A stretch of 64,000 nucleotides of DNA from Tyto alba (Eukaryota > Chordata > Aves > Strigiformes > Tytonidae), in NCBI RefSeq assembly GCF_018691265.1, contig NW_024881327.1, positions 20,391,936 through 20,455,935 on the forward strand, in the 5' to 3' direction. Positions within the stretch are counted from its first letter, which is position 1. Each line of letters begins with the position of its first letter. Below are positions 47,501-59,500 of the stretch, piece by piece. Under the pieces are notes generated by a model, which was given only the letters and a program-made list of their open reading frames with translations, searched no databases and was not told the origin of the DNA. Both the position numbers and the translations under genes were made by a program.

Positions 47501-50500
47501 TCTTGATACACCAATATATGTCACTATTACTTCAGTCTTGATTGTTCAAGAAGACACAAATGAATTAAGCTGTCGTTTGCCATTATTTTTCTATCGCCTA
47601 AAGCAGATTAAACAAGCCTGGTTTACAAAGCTCGTATCGTGCCTGTTTTGGAACTGTTTGCTAGAGTGCCACATTTGTATTAGTTCACTGCACACAGTTG
47701 TGCTTGGAATTTAGGGATAATTGGCTGGGCTTTCAAAGCTCTCTAAAAATATCTGCATACAGTTTTAGTTAAGTTTTTTTTTTTTGTGATTACTAAGTGA
47801 CTTTTTGAAAATCCAAACACACAGTCCTAATTAACACGTGTTCAAAATTGGATAGGAAAATAAATAATGCCTATGTTACTATTTGGGTTATTTAATAGTG
47901 CGTAATACCTTTATTGACACTGGACAGATGTAGCAGTACTCTTCTTTGTGTATGTGCATGCGGATTGCCATTAAGTTTCTGCTTTTTCTGTTGGTCTCTG
48001 CAAAATGAACAGTGCCTTTCTTTACTCTTGATCACATTCCCACAAAGTTGAAGATCTAGGTTTTATATCAAGCCTTAAGAATATTCCTGATCAGAACATC
48101 TTAGTTTCTGCTCCAGGATAGTAAACAGACTTGGGTCAGTAACTGAGCAGTGATGTTAATACTTCTGTGATTGCTCACTATTCCTTTCTTTTCCTTTTTT
48201 TTTTTAAATGGGTATCAGTGAAGGGGAAGCCCAAGTTGTAAGTGTTGCTAGTTTCTGGGTAGACCTTTCATTGACACACAATATGTTTTCTCTGCAAGCT
48301 GATCAATGGTTATATTGAGGCAAATAGAAGTGCATGCTTCATGTATAAACGCAAAGGAGGGTATAAGCCTGGATGTCTTGTCTGTTTTACCACTGGTATA
48401 TTGATTTATTTTGTAGCTGTTAAGCCTTCCCCCGAGCTTCCTCTCCTGCATTCAGTCTCCCTTTATTTCTTGTGCCCAAACAGCAATGAAAACTGCAATT
48501 TCTTGACACAACTGTTTGGCAGTGATATGGAAGGCTTGTTTAGAGTTGAATTTACTGAAGACTTTGTTTCTCTATTCATAAAAATTTGGTGGAGTTCTGT
48601 GCCTTTCCTTTTGCTTTTCAGATCACATTTTAGGTATAGTTTAATTGAAAGAACCCCTTTTCTAAAGAGTCATGTCTTCTTATGTAATGGAGGTAACTCC
48701 AGAAAAAAAACTGAAATTCTTCTTAAATGGCCTGTCAACTGGAGAGCATGCATCTGCACTCCCTGCTTGCATTCCTGTAGGCAGGAAACACATTAGACAA
48801 ATTAGAAAGGTAAGATTCAAATATTTGCCTTTCTACTTGTTTATTCAGTTCAGTTTTCCAATTGTGTTCTGTTGACTGTGTCTCAGAAAAGTTCTGGAAT
48901 AGGTCCAGCTCAGCTAAGCTGTCTGTATTGGCTGTTGATTGGGAATAAATTTGTACAATAGGGAGACAGAGATTATGAGAAATTACTTCTCTTGCATGGA
49001 TGATAGTATAGGTGCAGTTAATGCTCCAGGTTGTTTGCAGTCCCAAACAGACTGGCACTCCTCAAGAGACTTGTAGAGACATACTGAAGGGAAAGAAGGC
49101 TAATCTCAGTTTATTAAAATTTTATGTGCATTGTGGCTCTGTTTTGTGCTTTGCACATGTTGTGAAAGTATAGCTTGATGTAATCACTATGCAGGATGTC
49201 CCACAAATAAGGTAAGAGTGTCCAAAAAGGATGGGGTTTGTGTGTTCATGAGCAAAAAAGCAATTGCCACTTGCTTTTAGTTCTAACTCTGTATCACCAT
49301 TGTTAGTACACAGGAACTGCTTGGTAGGAGAGGTTAGTTTGCTGCTAGCCATCTGATGTTTTGTGTAAGTCATCCTCTTTGCTATCATTTTGCATATGCT
49401 TCTGGCTGTGTTTCTAAGTGGCTGACCTTGGGTGGACCAACTTGTCCTGAAGAGGAAGGCTTTACGTTCCCAGTAAGAAGTGGCTTTACATAAACGACCG
49501 AGACTTTCTGTCTGCCAGTAGTCTGCCTGGGATGTGTCTGGTTTTGGATAAATAATGAATGCCTTTAGGGAGAGCATGTGATGGGGAATGTTTGATGCAC
49601 TGTAGAGAAGGCTGTAGGATATGTCTGGAGTATGCAAGAGGAATGGAAATGCAGAGGAAAATAGCTGCCAGAGAGAAAAGATCCTACCAGGACAAGATAA
49701 ACAGCTTTCTGAGCTCAGTCAGCTGCACCACCTACGCTAGTTGATAATGAAGACTACACATCATCTTCATAAACCACTGCTCCTCAAAAGAACAGAGTGT
49801 TTACATCCAAGCTGTTCCAAGGGACTTGTTTTGAAATTTGTTTTCTAACAATCAAAACCCCCTCCCTGATCCACAGTTGAAAACAAAACATTTGATTTGA
49901 GATTGAATAAGAGCCTTCTGTCAAATCTAAACCAGATGTCATCTTTACATTCCTGTTGTTCTGAAAATTAATTTAAAATCTAATTTGGGTCACCTTGAGA
50001 CAAATTACTTGTATTATGAGATCAGAATTAGAGATATTATTAGAGTATTGGTACTATTCCAACATATTTGTTCTCTCCTGGACTGACTAGCAGAAGCCAG
50101 CTGTTACACAATGCTGCCTGTTACTAGTGGCCACATAGCAATGTCTAACTGAAAACTTTTGGTTTGACTGTATACAGTTCTCGGTCACTTTCTCGTGTAC
50201 AGGGGCAATGGGCTTGGAGCAGCTCTGAGTAACAGTCAGTTGACTCTAACCAGGATAGCAGCCTCCAGTTCTGGGAAGGAAGCAGATGTTATAGCAGGTG
50301 ATGGGAGTGGAGGCACTGGTATGAGCTTTTGTAACACCTTAGAGCCTTCTACTGAAGACCAGTCCTGTCTGCCTTTGGAAATTACCGTGGCGCTTCTCCA
50401 GTGATGCTGTGTCTGTCCCACTGTAACCACTGGCATGGTCACCTTGCTGTTGAACTGTAAAACTGCGATTGGAGCGCATCAAGCACTTGGCCATGAAAGA

Positions 50501-53500
50501 ACTGCTAGGGCACCTTGTCTCCGCTCCTACAGGCGTTTTTGTATGAAGAAGAGGTGCCGCTCTGACCTGCGCTAAGGAGTTCCCTTGGCACATCCAGTCA
50601 AACAAGTTCTGAGAGGTCCAGAAAACCATTGGCACCTGCAAGGAGATGAACTGGTCGGTATTGGGCACAAGATCAAAGTGGGGGAGGTTTGCTCCCTTCT
50701 TCTTTCAGAGCTGTGATCAGAAGAGCTGTTCGTGGGGAGTCTACAAACAGCACAGACTGCGCTATTATGGGCTTGCTCATCCAGCAGCACGTTGCTGTGC
50801 ATGTTCAGTGGTGCACAGCACCCACCCAGTGCTTCAAGCTGCAGCAGAGGCACAACCACCCCTTCACTCTTAGCTCTAAAAGACTCTCTTGCCATCTGCC
50901 CAAAATGCACCTACCATGATTGCCAGGAGCGGAGAGGACCTATTTGCCTGTTCAGTGGTGGGAAAAAGAGTATATTAGCATTATATATTACTATATAGTA
51001 TAGCACACTATACCTGTCCTAAATCCAGGCTTAATGTACTTTCTTTACGTTAGGAGTTCAATTATTTCTCCAAGTGCAAAGTGAAAGCAGCAAGAAATTT
51101 TGAATTTCCTTCATCCATTAGTATCCAGCTTTCATAACCCTTGTATAAATGATAGTGGGTGAATGATAGAGAATGCCTTCCCCAGCCGGCTGAGAGCATT
51201 TCTGGTTGAAAGTATTCTCCTGCTCATTCTTGAAGCTGAACCAGAATTAGCCAAAGGCAAGGATCTGACTCCACTGAAGGCAGGCATGAGGGGGAACCTG
51301 ACTGAAGCATTTAGGATGGTGGAAAAAACCTGTGACTTTGTTCCCTATTTTTTTTAAATATGGTGAGTTATTAGTATATAACATGAACATATTCCAGCTT
51401 CAGCTTGCTGATCGGAGAACTCAGCTTGAGGCAAGTTCTCTTGTCTCTTCTCTGAACAGTTCTGTGATCTTTTCATGCCTGAGATGCTAAAATCCAAGCA
51501 AGTGTTACTTGATTTGGCCAAGAGGTGACTCACCAAATCTGTGATCTGGCTGAGAGCTGACTTGGAAGATGGAGGTTCAGACCTATCAGACTGAGTGGAG
51601 CCTGAAGTCCAGGGCCTCCCACCCCGCTCTGCCACGAGCATGCTGCCCACAGGGTTATTGCCGCAAAGGTGGGCTGGTACACACGCGCTGAGCCCTTAGT
51701 GTCATGCTTTGTATCCTCCACTGATACTGGAGACGTTGCGGTTGGTTCTCACTTGCTGAACTACTGAGGGAACTTGTATGGTCAAGTTTCTTTGTGCTTT
51801 GGGAGCCAGTTCACCTTCCTGTGTTTGCCATCACAATTCCACCTTCTTTCTAAATCTGTGGGTGGGTTTTTTAATCTTTTTCTAAATTGGTTTTCCACTT
51901 ACAGTGTAGATGCCTGATAATGCCAAGTCTGTTACTACATAGGTATCTTGCACAGACCAATTTGATGTAGCCTGCAGGTGGCAAGTTGAAAACTGCTGTT
52001 CTAGGAAAAGTCAGGTCAAACAGGCCAGTTACTTGCTGGGAGATGAATTTGCCAGTAACAAAGGAAAGATGGTAACTTCAGTATCTATCAGATAGACTTG
52101 TTTCTCAAACTGGATATGATCCCAGATCCTCTGCTTGAAGGTTCAGGTCTATAAATAGTTTGCTCTACAAGAATGTATTTGCTTCTTGAGTTTGTCTTGT
52201 CAATTCTTCTGAAAAACTGGATGAGATTTCAATGTAAGTTCAATGATGGAAAAATTGGGGGTTTTTATTCAGAGAAACTTTTTTCATCATGCTTGCTGGG
52301 TGCTCTCTATTTGGTGCAGTTTAAAAAAAAAAAAGTTTCTATTTTGGCAGGTGAAAACATGGACAGGACAAAGGAATGTGGAAATGTATCTTAACATCAT
52401 TAAGAAAAATTAACAGGATTTGAGAAATTTACAGTTTAAAGTGTTTCTTTACTGAGTAACTTACCTGATAATGGATCAATGATAATTTATTTGTTATTTA
52501 TGGACCTGATAATTTATCAATTAGTAACTAATCGTGATACAAGTGGTATGTAAGATCTCTCTCAATTTTTTTTTTTTGTTTGTTTGTTTTTTTCCTCCCC
52601 CTTAGGCAGGAAGATCCACCAAGACCTTTTTTGCTGCACCCATGCTTGAGGAGCTCTGATGAAGAAGTAAGATTCCTGCAAAAATGTTCTCAAATTCTGG
52701 TGTATTGTCTCCTACCCTCAAAGGATGTCCAGTCTGTCAGCTTGCGCATAGTCCTTGCAGAAATACTTGCAACAAAAGGTAGATCAAAGATCGTAGATGA
52801 TTAACCATTTGCACCTGTACAATATTAGTAATTAGAGAATTCATTATGTATAAGGCTTGATGCTCTGCTTTTAAATTCTGAAATTTAATTTCTGTGATAA
52901 CCAGTGAGACACTTCATATTCTCAAAATCAAACATATACTTACTTGACTCTTCTGACTTGATACCAAGCTGTTTAGCACCTTTCAGGATAAAACACAATT
53001 TATCCATTCCATTCTTCTATGTTTTTTTCAGAGGAACACTTTTGCAGTCTTCCATGGCTTTATTCTTGGTGATTATATGAATAATTCTGGCCTTTTGTAT
53101 TTTATTCAGATACATGAAATCCATAGACTTAAGGATCTGATAATAACTGAATCATGATACCAGGTTTAATTAAATTTTTTTAGACTGTGATTTGTCCAGT
53201 GTGTTTTTTTAATTCAGGGTTTTCTATTTTGCTTTTTATTTTATCAGCTACATTTTGATCTGATTATTAAAAATACACTATTAATTTTTTCTGTCCCTGA
53301 AGACAAATTCAGAAACTGTGAAGTCTCAAGTATATTATGCAATTCAGTTTACTTTTGATCTTCATTTATAGTGGCTGTAATGTCATAGCCCTCAAGGCAC
53401 ACAGCAGAAAGAACAAAAACACTTGGAATTTTCCAAATAGAGCTCAACTTTGTCAATCTGTATCAATTTGTGTAATAGAACAAATAAACAGTTTTATCAA

Positions 53501-56500
53501 GAAGGTACATCCAATCTTAAATGTACTATGTAGTCCAGAAGACTAGTTTGGGATTTTTATCAACATGCATATTTATTTTTGCCTTTTATCTGCAATTTTC
53601 TTTTGAAGGACAGCAGTTGTTCTTCAGCATAAGGATTTTGTTTTAAAATATTTTTCCTCTCCAGTACTGAAACCAGTGGTGGAACTGCTGAGCGATCCAG
53701 ATTATATTAACCGAATGCTACTCAGCCAGCTGGAGTACAGAGAACAGATGAATGAGCATCAGAAGAAAGACTACACATATGCTCCTTCTTATGAGGAGTT
53801 CATCAAGCTCATTAACAGCAGCTCCGATGTTGAGTTCCTGAAACAACTGAGGTATTTAATGTTTCACTATAGCTCATTCAAAACTAAACATGCTTCTTTT
53901 GCCAGCCCATTACTGAGATTTGAATGAATTGTAATTCTTCTTTTTAAATTCAGTTTTAGGTTTCTTTTTCTTTTGATGAAGCAGAGACAGTAAGGATGTT
54001 AAGCCACAACATCCATTAAATCTCTAATATAGTCAGCTTTTTAGTTCGGTGGCAGAAAACTTTTTAAAATTCTGCTTAGTAGTACACTGGAGATGACTGT
54101 ACTGTCGACCAGACTCTTCTTTAATGCTTGTCTCTGTGGAGTTAGAGAAAATAATATGTTGATTTTCCACCGGTCTGTGGTTATCTCCTCTTTATGAAGT
54201 ATGGCTGGCCGTGGTGGTCTGGTGACTAAGAATTGTAGTGACCCTATGGACACTGGGCATTCAGAGCAGCTTGCTGTGATTCTGAGACATGCAAAGAGGG
54301 GTTTGAGTTCCAGCACATTTTACCACTGGATCAGAGGATTTCTTGGACTGTTGCAGGGAGGTGTTTCCCAGTTGCGTCCTTAAACATGTTAATGAAATCT
54401 GAAGAATTAATTCCTTGAAGACGAAAAAACCCCACTGAGCTCCTATATAGGAGTTTGTTTGATGTTCCTGTTTTCTAATGCAAATAACACATGCTCGCTT
54501 TCATACTAATTCCTCCTCCCCTCCCTCCCCCTCCAAATCTCATCTCTTTTTCCTTCTATCTTTCATCATAACATGAGATACTGCTTGCATCTCACGCCTG
54601 CTTGCCCAAGTACAAGACATTCATGCTTACCTTACCTTTATAGCTGAGCGGTTTCTTCTCTGATTTCTGATGTAAGTGAAAGGATAAAGAACAAGTGACT
54701 GGGAAGTAGGGAGCAGAGATAGTACTGTTGTAGGATCTCCCTAGATTGGTTTTGTTGAGCACACCAGAGCTTTGGAGGACTGTTGAAGCCACTTCCAGAG
54801 TGTTTGACCTACTCTGTTACCACCAGCCAGAGCTGATACTTTTTCCTCTTCCCTGACTCTCTTCAGTTGCTGCTGCAGGTCACCTTTCTCTCCTCCTAAA
54901 TAGCTGCAGCAGCATCTGAAAGACACAAGCACATTAATCCCATTTGGTGCACTGTGTCATCTGTTGTGACCCAGACCTTCTGTTAGACTTGGCTTGATCA
55001 GGCCATCAGTGATGGTTTAGCGAGATGGGGTATGTGGGGTTCTTAAATAACATCTTACTTTCTCTTATTCTTTTCTTTGATTCTGAAACCACTTGTATCT
55101 GTGAGGAAAATACATTTAGGTGATGGTGAAATGATATTTGTTGCTTGGCTACTTATTGTTCATCTGCTGTAAAATTAGCTCTTTACTCTGGGCCAGTGTG
55201 CCTTTCCTGAGAGCAGAGATTAGTCTCTATTGGACTCTGTCTAAAACATAATTGACATCATATTTATTAGCATAATCACACTAATGGATCTGCTTGTTGC
55301 AAAAGAAACCCAACTCTTCTGTGGTTGTTGTTAAGGCACATTAATGCTTAATGTGCTCTCTTTTTAGCTGATAGGTCACTTTAAATTGTGTTCTCTATCA
55401 GATAGCAAATTTGCTTTATGAAATAATGTGGTTTTGGCTTCGCTTAGGTTTTTGCTTTCTAGCCCATGGAGTCCAACTACCCTGTTTTTGAGATGTGTTC
55501 CTCTGTGCCCTATGTAATGTTGATCAGTCTGGGCAGATTGATATTTGAATGGAAAATGTCTTGAGAAAATGTATCTTCTTTTTGAAGAGAAACAGTATTT
55601 GATTTTGGGGGCAGTGCTCATCCTTAGTGGGTTTGTACAGAGCCAGTCTCTGGTAAGGTGGTTTAAGAGTGTTGCCCTGTGGGAGGAGGGATTCCTGTTC
55701 TGTTCTATTCGTTCTTCATCACTATGGGATCACCTGTAACCAATGCAAAGTTATGTAGTATATTTTGCAAAGCTTTGTCAAGGAAACCAGACAATGGTCC
55801 CTATATGGATGGGGGGGGGGGGGGGGGAAAAAGTGGTGTTTTAGATGGACAAACTAAATGATATTTCAGGTTGTAAGTCACAGTGAAATAAGGAAGAATC
55901 TATGAAGAAGGAATTAAAGAGAAGGAAACAAATAAGCCATTGTGCAGTTACCACTGAGGAGCACAGTTAGAATCTGTCAGAGAGATGGGAGTGGGGAGAA
56001 TGCTTCCAGTTCTCTTCCTACAGCTAATAAATTACTGGCATGTGTACTTAAACATGTTTCCCAGTTAGATGCTATTCTGGGTTATAATATTCTGTTTTTC
56101 AAAAATTCCTTTTCTTGGTTTTATTCAGAAATAATTTTTCAGTGCCTGTTCTAAGCTAGTGCATGGCATACATGAACTATAAGCCTTTTCCTATTACTTC
56201 TAATGTTGCCATGTAACATCTCGGTAAAGAACAGGTAGAAATAATAACAATTTTCTGTGTAGGTTTGACTTTGAGGGCAATTTATCCTGAGGCACTACAG
56301 TTGCTGGTAAACTTGGGAGTTTTTTGGGGGGGATTTTAATTTTTTTTGGTGGTTGATTGTTTTTGAAACATCCTTACCATGTGTTACCTTTACATATTAG
56401 TTACCATCTATTTACTAAAATATACATAAAATACATTGCTCAATGAAAGAGGCCATGAGGCACTGGTAAACAATTCCTCAGACCCTTGAGAGACTGTAGT

Positions 56501-59500
56501 CAAAAAAGCTCAGATTCCTGGATGCTCCTTGATGTATACACATGACATTACAGGAGAGAAGTCCCATAAGGCATCCTTTCAGACTGATTACATTATCAGG
56601 GTTTTGCTAGGCTTTCTTATGATTAGAACCAGGTATTTGTTATGGGGCAAGTAGGGAAAAATCCCCAGCTGGATGAGTGGAAACCTGTGGGTGAAGGGTG
56701 TTGTTGCTCTTGGCCAAGAAATCATAAAAGCGTGGGAGGCTGTGTGTGTTGGATCTCCTCGTAAGCAAGTGTACCAGCTATCTGCCTTGCAAATAGCTCT
56801 CCCTGAAAGGTTAGTATGGTACTAGGATTTTCTAAATCTTTTTTCTCTCTTTGCTTAGAAGCATTACTGTAAGAAGAAATATTGTACTGATCTTCTACAT
56901 TGTTTTTACAGAATTTATTTTTAGAACTTCTTTAAATGATACAAGGAACTAATTCTTAATTTTGGAGATGTTTTTGAATTCATGGCTCATTAATATCTAT
57001 AGTGGGCCTCTAACATTTGGTCACTTCTTAGCAGAACTCTGTATCGCTTTGTGGAAAAATCCCTTTCATTTTTATAAGGGACATTTGGGGAGCTGACACT
57101 TGTTTCCATAAAAAGTCATTTGCTGATTTCTGAGGAGACATTTTGGTTTTGTTTAGTTTTTACCTTTCATAGCTTTGTTTTCAGAAAATCTGGCTTTGTT
57201 TGTGGGGGAAAAAAGCGCAAATCAACACAGCTTCCAGAGAAGGGACCATTGGATGGTTATCTACAAACATCCTTCAAAATCACTCTTTATAATGTTGCTT
57301 GTCATGAAGGGAAGCAGAGTTTTATTCCCATTTTACCAAGTTTCCACAAAATGTGTTGTCCCTTTTTCTCTCAAGCAGAGAAAATTAAATAGTGAAATTT
57401 CACCTTCATCTCCCCTCAGATTTAAGTTAGCGTGGATAAGTTGAAGACTGATACAAATAAGGAAGAAAATATGAATTCCACATCAGATGTGAAACAAATT
57501 TAATTGCTCTGTCAGAAGACTAGAGATAAAAAAGACGTGATGAGTTAAAAACATAGCTGAGAAAAATTGTGATAAGGAAATAAACTGGTGGATAGTTTTA
57601 AACCTGCTTTTGAGGTCAGCATTATATTTATTCCGTTATTTATTAGTATAGCAGCAAAAGGTCACTACACAGTTCATGGTAAGAAAGACCATTACTGCTG
57701 TCTCTGTGTCATCCTTTACTTAAGAAATGAGGGAAAGGGATGAACATAACAAAGAGTAGGGAAGAGATAAGAGTGGGAAGGTAGAGGTAATGTGGATGTG
57801 AGTCCATTATTGGTCCAGTTTATCAAATGCAGTTCACTTCTTGAAAATAAAATTAACACATCACATTTAAAACTTGCTTCGATGTTTATTCACCAGCATC
57901 ACAGAATATGTAGTAGCTAGAATATTTGGCACAGGCTTTCAGGGAGAGAGGGTCATAGTCTGGCAGTGTAGTCAGGGTAGTGTTTCTGTGGTGCAGCGTT
58001 GTACAGCACTCTCATTGAGTAGTCACAGCCAGAACCCAGGGCTTAGGAGGAGCAGACTAAATAGTATCTTTGAGGATGTAACTCAGAGTATCTCCATTAC
58101 TTAAGGTAATATAGTGAGGACAGAAAAAAAGGATGCTGTATTACAGTATTGATAATGAAAACATATAAAGCCATGCATATGAACAAATGGAAGTAAATTT
58201 GGAAGGAAAAAGGCTTCAAGGTATAAGTGGAAACTGCCTTCTATGTGGAGTATTTACTTGGTTGTCTGTACCTTGTTTGATAAATTCATAATGTTCACAG
58301 TTACCGTACAACACCTGAGTGAGGTGAATGAGTGTTGTTTATAATGCATTTACAGATGACATAACCAAGGTACCAAAAGTTCAAATGAGCTGCTCAGAAT
58401 CATTTGGGAAGCCTATGTCTGAGCAGGGAATTAACTGTGAGACTCCTATGGACCAAAATACTACCCTCGCTATGGAGCTGTTCTTCCTTTGAAGGACTGG
58501 GCAAGAACTGTGGAGGTGGATAGAAGCACCCAAGATACAGTATTGACAAAAGGAAAGAGGGTTAGAAAAATTAAAGCTTTGCAAACAGGTTCTCAGGTTT
58601 CAACTTGATAATTTAAGGAGTTGGGTAGAATAAAGATTACTGCAGGAAAGAAAAGGAAATAAACCCTGGAAGTGTAGTTGTAAATGAACGTATGCTGTGT
58701 GTGTAAAACTGTATGTCTATACAAAACAATCAAAATCCTAAAAGAGTTATAGGAGGCAAAAGGAATGGGGGAAGTGAATAATATTGGTGAAAGAAGTATA
58801 CGTGTAAGAAGGGGAATATATTTTAAGAATCATAGACTCTTTCTTAAACAGAGAATAAGTAGTCACTGAAATAGCAGACTTTCCAGGAGGCTTCAGCCTT
58901 CATCTGGAAGTTATACCAAGTTACTTGGTAGATGAGGTTAGGGATCTCCTACAGGAATGAGTTAAATTCACTAGAATACTTGCTTTATTACTAGTATTAA
59001 TAGCTGCCAGAGTAAGTGCACTGAGAGGAATTTGAGTGTTTGTTATGACCAGAACTTTGACATTTATGAAAGATTTAACTGACAGTCATTTTCTTTGCTG
59101 AGTACATGGTGTCTGTTAGTTACAAGATTGGTTTTACTTAAAATTCAGTTTACTAACTGCATTAGCTGCCTTTCATTATGTGTAGTATAGTTTTAGGTGA
59201 CAGACAGGTTTCAATTATTCCTGGAGTATAGTACTTTAGTGTTTTACTTATTTTAGTGTAATACTTTTTTTTTTTTTCTTCTAAGTTATATATGTTCCAT
59301 ATATATTGAATGTATTAGCTAGAAGAACCTTAGAGACAGCTCTTTGCTTTTGAACTGGACTCCCATCCTAGTTTCCTACAGAAAACTTATATTTAATGTT
59401 AAGAGCATGACTTTACATTATGTTCATTGAATGTTATTAACTGGCTGTACAGTTCCAGCAGTTGAGAGAAGGGAATAATATTATTGTTAGTTGAACATTT

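Larger units (their letters stand above)
40405..52605 (+). other. SNX25: SNX25 intron 3 (12.2 kb)
   Basis: It starts GTAAAA and ends CCCCCTTAG. Simple repeats: an A-rich (CAAAAAA)n tract at 41964-41998, a pyrimidine tract at 44571-44610 and a (TTTTG)n/T/G tract at 46329-46365. An exon-like block at 48622-48809 is listed separately. Several minus-strand ORFs of 110-170 codons (for example 39128-39640 in intron 2, and 49122-49637 here) lack exon borders and familiar protein. Confidence 0.85.

Noticed and set aside
49122..49637. 171-codon minus-strand ORF in intron 3
   Set aside because: Same reasons; composition looks random and nothing flanks it that suggests a retrocopy.
50195..50998. Cluster of overlapping ORFs on both strands, considered as an old processed pseudogene
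   Set aside because: The region is GC-richer than its surroundings and several frames are partly open, but none gives a protein I can name and no poly-A tail or target duplication was found.
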